This document shows, in pieces, positions 11,768 through 22,049 of a DNA stretch of 64,000 nt; the stretch's first letter is position 1, and every line of letters begins with the position of its first letter. The stretch spans positions 52,736,425-52,800,424 of the forward strand of contig CM051457.1 in assembly GCA_028274465.1 (NCBI GenBank), given 5' to 3'. This stretch comes from Plantago ovata (Eukaryota > Streptophyta > Magnoliopsida > Lamiales > Plantaginaceae). A model generated the notes under the pieces. The model made no database searches, was not told the origin of the DNA, and saw only the letters and a list, made by a program, of their open reading frames with translations. The position numbers and the translations under genes were made by a program.

Positions 11768-12410
11768 TCAACCTAATGTTGATACATCTACTGATACAAG
11801 ACCACATGGCAGTGGAAATGAAATTCCTGCCCACGTCCCCGATATCTACATTGTAGATGATCCTGATGACAACACTCTGGAACCAACAAGTGATATTGCT
11901 GTAGGCTTGAGAAGAGCAGCACTTGCTGACAAAGCTGCTGAAGAGATAGTTGCTGAACAAGCAACTAATCCGGTCCCAGATATTGTTGAAGCTGCAATTG
12001 CTAAAGAACCACTTGTTGAGACTGCAATGGTTCAAGTCCCAGAGGTTGCTGAAACAAAACAAGAGACAGTATTCGACGACGCATCTCATGATGCTGAGAA
12101 TATTAGGCCAAGTTCACCAATAACTTCTATTGACAAAGTCCAACTGGTGCTGACTGACCTAAGCCAACAAATGGACATGGAGATTGATGACAACTCCAAT
12201 AAGTTAGTAGACCTGTTCATGACAAGCAGTGAACTTAAAGGTCTAGATGTCTCTGCTCAACTTGTCAATTCAGAGACAAGGGAGATTGTTGAATCTGCAG
12301 AGCCTTCTCATATAGAGCAAGAGAAGAAGTCTGCTGAAGAACAAGTCCCAGATAATGAAGATGTTATCAATACCGAAAGGACTGAGTCACCACCTACCCT
12401 TCCTCAACAG

Positions 12411-12485
12411 GTAGTTAACTCAGATTTAAGCAAAACTTCACTATCTGAAACTTTATCTTTTGCTGATATAATTGTTTCTTTACAG
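12411..12485 (+). other. Candidate intron a in S2 aORF
   Basis: CAACAG/GTAGTTAAC ... TTTACAG/ACTTCTC, 75 nt, AT-rich. The S3 counterpart at 37407-37333 is also 75 nt. It contains no in-frame stop, so retention would add 25 codons. Confidence 0.5.
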
Positions 12486-12554
12486 ACTTCTCAAGTTACA
12501 AGTCAGAAGATTGCTGAAACTTCTGCACCAGAATCCACAACTCCTGTTCAACAT

Positions 12555-12610
12555 GTAGATGAATATTTTGGTAATACTTAGTACTTGTATCTAATATAAA
12601 ATTATTTCAG
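12555..12610 (+). other. Candidate intron b in S2 aORF, shortened
   Basis: AT/GTAGATG ... TTATTTCAG/GATGAAC. In S2 it is 56 nt and contains an in-frame stop, so the frame is kept only if it is spliced or was damaged. In S3 (37263-37192) it is 72 nt and open. Confidence 0.45.
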
Positions 12611-12706
12611 GATGAACAATTCAAAGATGTTGCCCAAGCTCCGGAAGCAATGGAAATAGTACTAGCACAACTTAGTGTGCAACATGAGCTTGTTGAACAT
12701 CAGCAG

Positions 12707-12781
12707 GTAAATCATGTTACAGTTTTAGACTCTAAAACTATTTTCCAAAACATTCCTGAACTTAATTTTATTCTCTTTCAG
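12707..12781 (+). other. Candidate intron c in S2 aORF
   Basis: CAGCAG/GTAAATC ... CTTTCAG/GCTCAAAAGG, 75 nt, open in the aORF frame. It matches S1 59-133 and S3 37113-37039. Confidence 0.5.
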
Positions 12782-15098
12782 GCTCAAAAGGAGACCACTG
12801 AAGTGGTTCACATCACTGAAGATCTTGAAGTAAGTTCAGAAGAACTCTACTCGAACTTCAAAAAGAATACCTTGACCAGAGTTGCTAAATCTGTCAGCAA
12901 CTGGCAACGGTACAGAAGGATGGATTTCTCTGATCTTCACCTTCATCTGTCCAATGAGAAAAAGAAAATCTTTTTACTAAGACTCGAGACTTTTGTACAC
13001 TCAATACTTCCAGAAGAGCTGACATATTCTCAGCTAACGAGCTCAAGTCTGATTGCTCTAATCAGAGAAAATATGAAAGCTAAATTCAAGAGTGCCTCTC
13101 CAGCTGAAAAAGCTGTGATGCTCAAGGGTTCCTTTGTACCCGTGGTGGCTGATCCCCACAAAATCAATGAAGGAGAGGAAGTTACAAGTGTTGTTATGTA
13201 CAAACATCTCGAGTTAGTTATACTAACGGACGATAATGAAGAAGAAGAGGATGAAAATATCCCAAAGGATAATAGTGATGATGATGAAGGAAAAGGTTCC
13301 AAGGACAACAAGAACGATGATGGTGATAATCAAGGTCCTAGTCCTGATGCTGGTGGAGTTAAACTAATAGTTCCTGAGACTGAAAATCAAGTTACTGAAA
13401 AGCAGCAAGCTGACCAAACTCCCAGCCAGCATCAAGAATCCACTCCTGCTCTTGATGAGACAAGTACTCAAGCAACTGAACAAGTTGCTGAAACTGAAGA
13501 AGAGTACGCCAGAAAGCGTTCTGAAATGCACTTAGGCAAAACTAAGCTTTCTGATGACGAGTTAGCTTTACTCAAAGCCAAGGTCACTGATCCAAATCTT
13601 GAAGATGAAGAAATGGATGAAGATTATCAAAGAGCACTTCAAAATAGTCTACAGATTCATGCTAGACATACGCAGAATCTAGACATTGCCCAATCTTCAG
13701 GAGTAAACAACACGGAAGTCTCCTCCCTTCCACTTACTACTGGTGAAACTCCAGTTGTTGAGTTAAAAGAGTTTCCATCAGCAACCACTCAACCACAAGT
13801 GACTGAAGCTAAAGATTTGGGAACCAAGGTTGCTGGCCTTGACGAATCTGATGACGAAGAAGATCTCTTTAACTTCTCAGCAAATGAAGAAGAATTAACA
13901 AAGAAAATTGAACCCACAGAGGTTGCAATTCCTCCTACATCTCTCCAAACTGATGAAGGAGATGCTGAGAGAAGTTGTTTGCTGAGAAATGATGATCAAT
14001 TCGCTACTGGGATCAAAGCTCATTCACTTACTCCCTCTCTAGTGTCGTTTCCTAATATTGAGGATTTTACTCCTAGAATTAAGGCACTAATGGTTGTTCA
14101 CAAAGCATGCCAAGAAGAGGATGATGCATTGCTTGCTGAGAGTCCGCTTGATATTGGCAACATACTGGCTACAGTGCTGAAACGCACTATTTCTCTTACC
14201 ATAGCTCAGAAACACATCAGTCTACATCACAAAAGCTATGAAGAAGATGTCGGTCAAGCACTCAAACTGGCTAAAAGTGCATTGAAAAAGGCTCAGGCTT
14301 TCATTGAAGAAAAAGTCGACAATGAGCGCAGACATGAGGAGAACTTGGTTTGTATTAAAGAAGAACTGTCCAAGCTAATGGCTGATCAGCAAGGCATAAT
14401 TCTCAAATACAACAGCTTAAGTACTCTTGCTAAAAATTGCAATGAGTTTTTCTCTCTGCACATTCAACCAATGATGCAATCCATATCTAAGGGGGAAGAT
14501 AAACAAAGAAAATCTTCAAGATCTAAGAAACCCTCTGCTGAAGCGCCATTTATACTGCCTGGTCCACCTCCCATAGAACCTCTTGCTGAAAAAGAGCAAA
14601 GATCTAAGAAACGAGATGAAACAGATTCTGAGAGAAGTTCAGCAAATCCAAAAAGGAGAAGAACGTCTACTGAAACTCAAGAATACTGTCACAATGAGAC
14701 TCATCAAAATCTGAATGAAGATGATGATAATGATGATGACCAAACAATAGCTCAAGCAATAAGATCTAGGCCTACGACAGCCTTAACTCCTTCTGGCCAA
14801 TCCAAACATTTCTCTTCTGACTCAAGATCTTCAGCAAGAGATCAAGAAAATGCTAAGTCAAGAAGAAGAAGGCAAAGACAGGAAGAAAATAGGCTTGTCA
14901 GCATTGCAATTGGCACTCGCATTGAATATACAAAGACCAGCAATGAGGAAACAACTCAGAATGTGATCAGAAACCTACATGGTTGCTGGATCATAAAGCT
15001 GGAAGATCTTTTGGCAAATGATTTCTTTCCAACTGATGTACTTAATCAAATGTACACTTGGATTGAATTGAAAGTGAAAAGAAAAGAAAGGGATCCTC

Positions 15099-15103
15099 CT
15101 CCC
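15099..15103. repeat. TSD of A2 (left), CTCCC
   Basis: CTCCC directly before TGATGAAC. The same five bases follow the right LTR at 23359-23363. Confidence 0.95.
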
Positions 15104-16411
15104 TGATGAACGCGGATTTGTCGGTTCCGAATTCAGCAAATAATATTTGTAATTAAGCCAAAGGCAATCCACAACTACAACGAAAACCGTAGTGTAGCGG
15201 TAGAATGACTCGAGTGTCGTTCTCTCAGGAGTATAACTAGCTTTATCTATTTAACAAGAGAATATAAATCAGCAGACAGATAGCAAAGGGTTTTTCTAAC
15301 AGATAATGGAGATTGGTTATAGTATGATCCTTCTTAGCATAACGGGTCAATAATCATGCATAAATTCCTCGGTCTTGCATAGAGATCTTTGAATCAATCT
15401 AGTGTCCTGTTGCAATTATTAAGCACTACGAAGATAATTGGTCTGACAAGTCAATCACTGTTGTCCTATTGTGTTCTGTAATTATTCAACACTACGAAGA
15501 TAAACTCGCGAACAGGTCGACGAGGGTCCAATTGTGCATAATAATTAATACAACATACGAGAATTTAGGTTGTGCCTGATCAACGAAATAAAGCAATGAC
15601 ACGGAGTATAATGCGCGATATAGCCATTAGCATGATTATCTTCCCTTCGCTAAGAATTCACATACTAGCACCAACGATAAGTTTAGCTACTCATAATAGG
15701 CATGCAATTAACATATATCATAGAAGAAAACATGTTGAAAGAATATAATAAAATAAGTAGAATAAAACTGTAAGATACAAAGTTACCGAAGGTTGTCAAT
15801 CTCCGGATGATAGCGATCCTACGAGCTCCAAACTGCAATGAAAAAGAGTCCCCTAAGCTACGGACCCCCAGATGGGAAGTCCCTACCTAAAACTACAGAG
15901 AGAGGTGATAAAGTAGGTCTGGAAAGATATGATTTTCAGAGAAAACTGAGCAGCTATATATAGGCTTCGAATTATTGTGGGGCGGTTCGCCCCACACACT
16001 CCCGTCGGTTCGCCCGGTGTGGGGCGGTTCGCCCCACATATGCGGCGGTTCGCCCGACGGTTTTTTCGTGGAATTCCGCGTTATCGACGCGTTTGTGGAT
16101 TTCTTCCCCTTTTCGGACTCGGTTTCTGACTTCTAGTAGCCTTCTAACATCCAGATTCGGCCCCTAGACTCCAAATCCTATCCGGAAACCTTCAGATACT
16201 CCAAATAGGCTTCTGGAACACCAATTCCTTGTCAACTTCAATATAATTGCCCGGAAATCTTCGAATTTCAACCAAAACCTGTAAAATAAAATCTAAAGGG
16301 AAACGTGACACTATTCTAATAAAATGCATTAAAATATAGCTAAATTAACATAGAGGATAGCTAAAATAGGTGAAAAAGACTCGAATGAAAGTGTAAAATA
16401 CACATTCATCA
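15104..16411 (-). repeat. A2 3' LTR (left)
   Basis: TGATGAACGCGG ... ACATTCATCA. It includes TATATATA at 15955-15962 and at least four GC-rich palindromes or half-units (15979-16056). The complement of AACTCCCC immediately to the right (16412-16419) is the purine-rich tract GGGGAGTT expected next to the 3' LTR of a minus-strand element. Confidence 0.95.
15979..16056. repeat. GC palindrome array in A2 left LTR
   Basis: Perfect GGGGCGGTTCGCCCC at 15979-15993 and 16021-16035, with the variants GTCGGTTCGCCCG (about 16004) and GGCGGTTCGCCCG (about 16043) between and after. The array lies just upstream of the minus-strand TATA box. Confidence 0.85.
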
Positions 16412-18258
16412 AACTCCCCAAACCGAACCTTTGCTTGTCCTCAAGCAACTAAGCTAGACTCTAATACAAAAAACATGCAAGACACAAAATGGAGTCTCAT
16501 GCCAAATAAAATGAACTAATCTACTGAATCTATCAAAAAACATATGAACAAAAACCATATAAATCAAAGCATGAATATCGGTTGAAGAATACCTCGACTG
16601 ACTTATACACATCCACATAAGCACTTATGTCAAGACAAGATAGTCTCTCGTAACATTCTCTACCTGGACCTAGTCAGTGACGACGTAATGAAGCATGCTA
16701 AGATACGAATGGTTGTCCCGTGCCTATGAAACTGAGGACTTACTGCTGTTCCACCATGTTAAGACTTTTCCTGGAAAGAGGTCGAACCAGTACTGCCTCT
16801 CCTCAAACGAACGAGGGTTCCCTATAAAAGATAACTCTCCCCTATTCTACCCATCTCTCAAGTAAAGTCTTAAGCTATTCACCACTTCCTGAATGGCAGG
16901 ACGAGGGTGGTCTAGAACAGATGACACTCAAGACAAAAAAGATAAAAGATAAAAATAGAAAATTAAAACACGATTACGAACATTACAAAAAATGGAAAAG
17001 ACTCAATCTTTGCTAAACTGCTATTTGGCTTCCTTTTTTTTTGGACCCTTCTTTGCCTTTTTGTGGTCTTTTTTTTTCTTTCCAGATTCTTTTTTTCTTT
17101 TTCTCTTTTTTTTCTGGAATTTTTCTTTCTTTGTTTTCCGATTTTTCTAGCCAGCAGTAGCATAACAAAAAGAGAAACAAAATGACTCACACGACTTCCC
17201 CAAACCTATTCGAATAGGTTATAAACAAAGGATCACACAACCTCACACTACCTCCTTCCTAGGCATTTAGCAATCTCAAAGCATGGTGAAGACTTGTTGC
17301 CTCTTAGGTACATAATTACTCGGGAAACAACCATAAGACCCTAACATGCATCATCCTATTATAAAGGCCTTCGTGAACCGCAGTAGAGAAAACACCACTA
17401 AGTGATGTCGAGACTACCAAGCTTAACTAAGTACAATACATAAATGTGACAAGCCAAGCGAGAAAAACCTCAAACAAATTCATAGAGATGAAGCATACGA
17501 TTAATGGCATAGCTAGTTGATCAACCCAATAAAAAAGTTTAAAAAATTCGGCAATAAACTCCATATAAAACATGCAAGACTATCCTAGGATGAATGTAGT
17601 GAATGCAGCCTAAGAAACTAAGAAAGCAGTAAACGTGCAAATGCAAATGCAAACAAAGAACATGCGAGGTACTATACTCATCCTACCAATACCAAGCTCC
17701 AAACTAACAACATCAGATCACTTAAATCCCATCCCCCCTCATGAAATTAACGTTAGTCCCTAGTAGTAAGAAAATGAAGAAATAAGATGTGATACTAGAT
17801 GTTACCCCATGGTTTGGCCTCGGTCGGCTGAGTGTGCTGCTTGTGAGTTATTGGAACTGCTCTGGGAGCCTTATATATGATCATCGGGACTTGTGGTAGT
17901 GGCGGTAGTTCCATCAATAGATCGGATAGGACCAATTCAACCATCTGTATCATCATTGTTCCTATTGTCTTCATTGTCACTACTGTCACGCACATCGTCA
18001 CTAGTAGAGTTGTAGTGTCGAAGGGAATCTTCAAAATTGGCCGTCTCTGTTATGGAATCTTCCACCCGGTATCTCTCCAACAGGTTGTGAACTGTTGAAG
18101 GGGAAAGGGCAGTGGTATCAGGACCTCCCCCTCCAGCGTTTTACACCCCAAGGAAGTTACAGCGAGCTGCTCGGGTATTCAGAGGTTGGCTTCCATTTTT
18201 TCCAATGTCGACCACATTCTCTACAGCTGATGCTCCCGATGTCTATATGATGCTCCCT
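16412..18258 (-). other. A2 non-coding interior next to the 3' LTR
   Basis: No gene I can support. The first part (16412-17660) is shared with A3 (31214-32141 plus 46474-46905) and begins with a conserved AACTCCCCAAACCGAACC block. A 120-bp pyrimidine tract lies at 17031-17150. The pair CCTATTCGAATAGG at 17203-17216 is an inverted repeat, and the following bases are where S3 inserted in A3. The part from about 17665 is absent from A3. On the minus strand around 18030-17960 there is an acidic stretch (DSSDNEDNRNND) that may be the degraded tail of the unknown ORF. Confidence 0.6.
17031..17150 (-). repeat. Polypurine/polypyrimidine tract in A2
   Basis: Almost uninterrupted T/C on the plus strand (A/G on the minus strand). 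The equivalent in A3 is 31822-31951 with different run lengths, as expected of slippage-prone sequence. Confidence 0.85.
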
Positions 18259-18699
18259 TTAGAGGCAGGCAAGGGGCACCCCAACGAGGGGCTGGGTACC
18301 CATGTCATTATGTTTTGGAACCAAGCTAGCGCTTCGGAACCTTCTAGCAACTGCGAACTCAAGATTGAATCCGTCGCGGCGAGAATGTCCCGGTGCCTTC
18401 CAGTTCATTCGAACTTTGCAGTCCTTGTGATGGAGTGCTGGCGTAATAATGGTATTTGTCCCTTCGGTGGTGCATGAATAGGCATAGTAGTCCTTACTCC
18501 ATGTGTACTCTAGCTCCTCCTCTTGGGTAATCCACGACGTTGTTGCAAAACCCCTTGTCTCGAACGCACATCTAACGAGGTCACCCTTCTTGACATGGTT
18601 GTAATCGATCCCCCTCCAATTCTTCACAGCGATCATACGGGAATGCTCCTTTCCCTTGGTATGGTTCCTACAAACAACAGTTAGTACCTCGTATGACAC
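18259..18699 (-). CDS. Conserved unknown ORF in A2 interior (146 aa)
   Basis: Homologue of the 122-aa ORF of A1, with shared segments VCRNH, HSRM.A.K.WRGIDYNHVK, DLVR.AFETRGFATTSW, YAYSCTTEG and CKVR.N. The A2 version continues past the A1 stop through about 25 further residues. A TTGTTTGTAG acceptor-like site precedes the shared VCRNH, so the annotated Met may be inside an intron. It lies downstream of gag-PR on the same strand. The family is not recognised. Sequence conservation between two degenerate elements is the main reason to list it. Confidence 0.45.
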   Translation of the reverse strand: MSYEVLTVVCRNHTKGKEHSRMIAVKNWRGIDYNHVKKGDLVRCAFETRGFATTSWITQEEELEYTWSKDYYAYSCTTEGTNTIITPALHHKDCKVRMNWKAPGHSRRDGFNLEFAVARRFRSASLVPKHNDMGTQPLVGVPLACL

Positions 18700-19741
18700 A
18701 AAACTGACTCATGCATATGCTAGTGTAAGAGCGAAACACACAAGTGATAAAATCAACAATCGAGCTCCCCAAACCGTAATGTCTAGCCTAGCTTCTTCAT
18801 CATGCAACATACCAATGTAACTACTACATGCAATAAATCACATTATGCTCTTACTAGACAACCAATATCCTAGACAACAAGCCTCAATTCATACCATAGT
18901 AGCGAAAAAATTCTACCATCATAAATCCTCATACTCAATAATTAAGCATTCTATCGTCAAATCCACCAACATTACATCAATAAACACAATCATATGCAAG
19001 AAATCAAAGATAAAGTCATATTGCATAACAAGATATATCATCTAGTAGCAAAATTCCCAAATCAACAATCCAAGCAAATTTGAGCATGCAATTGATAGTA
19101 AATAACACTTCTAATCACAAAAACAACATACCCATGAATCAAACAAGCATAATTGAAGCTCAAAATAGAAAACCCCCAAATTCGAAAATTAGGGTTCTTA
19201 GAATGATACCTCAGGTCTGACAATCTAATGCATTAGGACGAAATCTATTCGGATGGGAAGGTAGATCATGTAATAGGCTTCGATTTAAGCTAAAGAACAC
19301 TAAATTTGGTCAAGAAATGAAGAAGTTATGAAGATTTGAAGTTGAAATCGCGATTTTCGGTTTTGGGGAAGGTGGAATAATGAAATTTGAAGAAAATGAG
19401 GTAAAGGGGAAGAAATCCGCGTTTTTGAGCTTCTGGAGCCGTGGGGCGGTTCGCCCCACACGCGGGGCGGTTCGCCCCGTGCTCCCCGATGCGGGGAGAC
19501 GGCTTCCGTCGTCAGAAAACGCGGTTTTAATCCCCGAAACCAATATTTTCAAAAAACCACTCGAAAAATCTCACTCAAACATAAGCATATACGACACAGA
19601 CATGAACAAATTCGCATACGAGAAGCAAATAGTTCAAGAATGAATGCATGCAAAAAAGCAGTAAAGAAAGCGATAAAAACTCCGGGTTGCCTCCCGGATA
19701 GCGCCATTGTTTAAAGTCTTTGACTCGACTCCTGTCTGCGC
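18700..19741 (-). other. A2 promoter-like and intron-like non-coding segment
   Basis: No gene supported. On the minus strand: two perfect GC palindromes (19464-19478, 19443-19457), a CT-rich leader-like stretch (about 19420-19330), a potential donor GAG/GTATC (about 19210), AACCCTAA (about 19196), then AT-rich sequence to the acceptor before the unknown ORF. It parallels A1 5367-6478. The part nearest gag (19590-19741) is also found in A3. Confidence 0.4.
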
Positions 19742-21904
19742 CTATCTCTTCTTTTTGCGGGTACTAGGCTTCCCCTTCATTGATCTCCTCTCTATGCCAC
19801 GAACCTGTGAATAAGAAAGAATATAGGCTGTAAGACCACAGTAGTGAGTAGTGAAAGAAATATCAGGCGGTTCAGGTGGATATGGTATGGCTCGCAACAC
19901 GTGTTGCTTGCCATCCACTTCGATGGTGCAAGTTCTTTGGTAGATGTCCATCACGGAGCGTAGTTTGGTCAAGAACGTTTTCCCTAAGAGTATGACATCC
20001 CCCGTCCCAGGTGCAGATGCCGGCATAACTACAAAATTGGTGTATATAGATGTTTCACCAATCTTGACCAACACATTTTTCACAACGCCCTCGGGTCTCA
20101 TAAAGGATCCATCCGCCAGTTGCACAATAGCCCTTTGCTCAGATAGTTTTCCAATGTTGCTCTTTTCAAACACATTCAAAGGGATTATGTTTGAGTAGGA
20201 TCCCGTGTCTAGTGTGGCACGGACATCTTCAAGCTCACCAATCCCTATCTTAACATCGAAACTTTTAGGGAGTGGTTCGGGATCCTCTTGCTCCTCATTA
20301 CTTGCGTCAGAACCAAGATCCTTCTCTTCTTCCTTAGCCTGTAAAAGTTCTTCCTTCATGCAACACTTGCACTTAACAACCTTCTTGATGGTGATTTCGT
20401 CAGGTACATCACCAGCCAATGTAATGGCATTCGATTTCACAGTGTTGCTAGGAAGTTTGCCTTGCTCCCAACTTGCTCCTCGGTCGATCAATTCTTGCAT
20501 ATTTTTATGGGCAAGCCTAGTGCTCTCTTCCAACCTATCGAGCCTTGCCCTAGTCTTCTCGGAATCTTCTTCATAACGTTTGAGAAAACTTTGGGTGTGA
20601 TCAACCATCTTTTGCAAGTTCTCCATCAGTAGAGTTGTCTTCGACTTTGGTTGCTCTTCCGGAGCGGGATTTTCGCAGTGATCATTACCATAGTTAAGCC
20701 TACTATGGTCTTGTTTAGGGCCATAAGTTTGGCTAGCCGGTGCATATCCTTGATTGTTTCGGAACCCTCTTCTCCAAAATCCACCTCGAGGATTCCTACC
20801 GTGTTGTCCTTAGCTAGCTTCTTGAGTACCAAATTCCGTAGCAAAGGCTTCCTCTTCGCCTCCTTGAACCCAGTTGCCATCATCATATGCAAGCTCCGAT
20901 CTACACATATGAGCCCCATGCCCATCCATAGTTCTTGCATATTCGGCAAACTTCGTTCGACACAGATGTTCCAGTGGTGCTCTTGAGGACTTGCTTCAAT
21001 TCGTTGGTAAAACACTCGAATCGATCCCCATTCCCCCCATAGATAGGGGCTTCTTGAGTCGGTGGAGCTTCAGGTCCACGTCTCTTAACCATTGCTCTTG
21101 GGTCCTTAAACTGCGAACCCTTAGCAAGCCTTTCGAAAACTGCCCAAACGGCTTCTGCGGTTTCCTCCCAAATATTGTCTCGGCATTGGAAATCCACCAC
21201 TTGTTGGTTCTCGAAGGTTAGTCCATTGTAGAAGTGTTGGACTAGGTCAGAAAGTTCAAAACCATGGTGAGGGCACTTGTTCGTGAGATCTTGGAACCTC
21301 TCGAACGTGGTGTAGATGGTCTCATCATAGTCCTGCTTGAATCCAGTGATTTGCACCTTTAGCGCGGTAGTCAAGGTGTGAGGGAAGTATTTCTCCATGA
21401 AAGCTGAAAAAACCTTCTACCAAGTGTCCAGCGAGCCTGCTGGTAAAGAACTCAACCATGACTTGGCTCTGTCGCCAAGTCCCGTAGCAAAGACCTTCAT
21501 CCTCAACTCGTCCGTTGTTATATCAGCTCCGAGTCGTGGGAGTTGGTTGACGAAATCATCGATATCGTGCAAGTACCCCATCACATCTTCCCTTGCTAAG
21601 CCATAGAACCTCGGAAGTTGTTGGAATGCGTGGTTCTTGATCTCCAGATCTCGGGTTGCAAACGAAAGAACGATCGCCGGTCCCCTCATACGATCCTTGG
21701 TGGGTTGAACCCATGCCTTCAGTGGTCTAGCTTCTGCCATTCTGTCGATTTCCTTGAAAGAATGTGTAGAGATTCAGAGAAATCGGTATCCTCTATTTCC
21801 TCTAGTGCACGCTTTTCAAGTAGTCACCTTCTTTGGTGGTAGACTCTGTCGATCTCAGCAATTGAATCAGCAAGCGGTGTTCCTGCAGAACTTGTATGCG
21901 GCAT
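19742..21904 (-). pseudogene. A2 gag-protease polyprotein, disrupted
   Basis: The polyprotein starts MPHTSSAGT at 21904. A TGA shortly after (YHQRR then stop) corresponds to CGA in A3, a C-to-T change. Further breaks: TAG after SLDTW (about 21417; GAG in relatives) and frame changes around 20900-21010 and 20626. Recognisable are the gag core (HFYNGLTFENQQ, IWEETAEAVWAVF), the CCHC knuckle region, a Glu/Lys-rich linker, and a retropepsin with LDTGSYSN at about 20210 and VILLGKTFL downstream. The frame ends ...TRKKKR at 19742. Nothing resembling RT or integrase follows. Confidence 0.87.
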
Positions 21905-22026
21905 ACACTATCTGTAACAGACTAGAAAAGCAGTATCAGAGAGAGATTAAAAAGGAAAACTAAAACTAATAGAATTAGGAATCGAAAGCTGCAAATAGAA
22001 ACAAATTAAACAGAAAAAAGGAGTAT

Positions 22027-22046
22027 AGTCCCCGGCAACGGCGCCA
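22027..22046 (-). other. Primer binding site, tRNA-Asp type (A2)
   Basis: TGGCGCCGTTGCCGGGGACT on the minus strand, three bases from the LTR, identical to A1. Confidence 0.88.
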
Positions 22047-22049
22047 ATT

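Larger units (their letters stand above)
10285..15103 (+). pseudogene. S2 additional ORF (aORF), main part, interrupted
   Basis: This is the only copy in the window with the aORF 5' end, and it starts MAPKIQSYKTSK. A premature TAG lies at 10471-10473 and a further break near 10576. The long frame from 10596 begins with a globular region (FYNNAEIQTLTDG, LGLVALLLIKVL, FPLMYGLKICYILEHF). Its layout resembles the domain annotated as 'putative plant transposon protein'; that match is inferred from memory of the family and not tested. Next come Ala/Val repeat blocks, acidic stretches, three candidate introns (12411-12610 region and 12707-12781), a coiled coil (about 14230-14440) and a basic cluster (about 14855). 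A2 is inserted at 15104 within the conserved C-terminal region, which resumes at 23364. Confidence 0.8.

Noticed and set aside
16963..17190. Lys/Arg-rich 75-aa minus-strand ORF
   Set aside because: It is the translation of the polypurine tract and has no conserved counterpart.
18112..18124. TGGTATCAGG as an initiator-tRNA primer binding site
   Set aside because: It is not next to an LTR end and departs from TGGTATCAGAGC after eight bases; A2 already has a proper tRNA-Asp-type PBS at 22027-22046.
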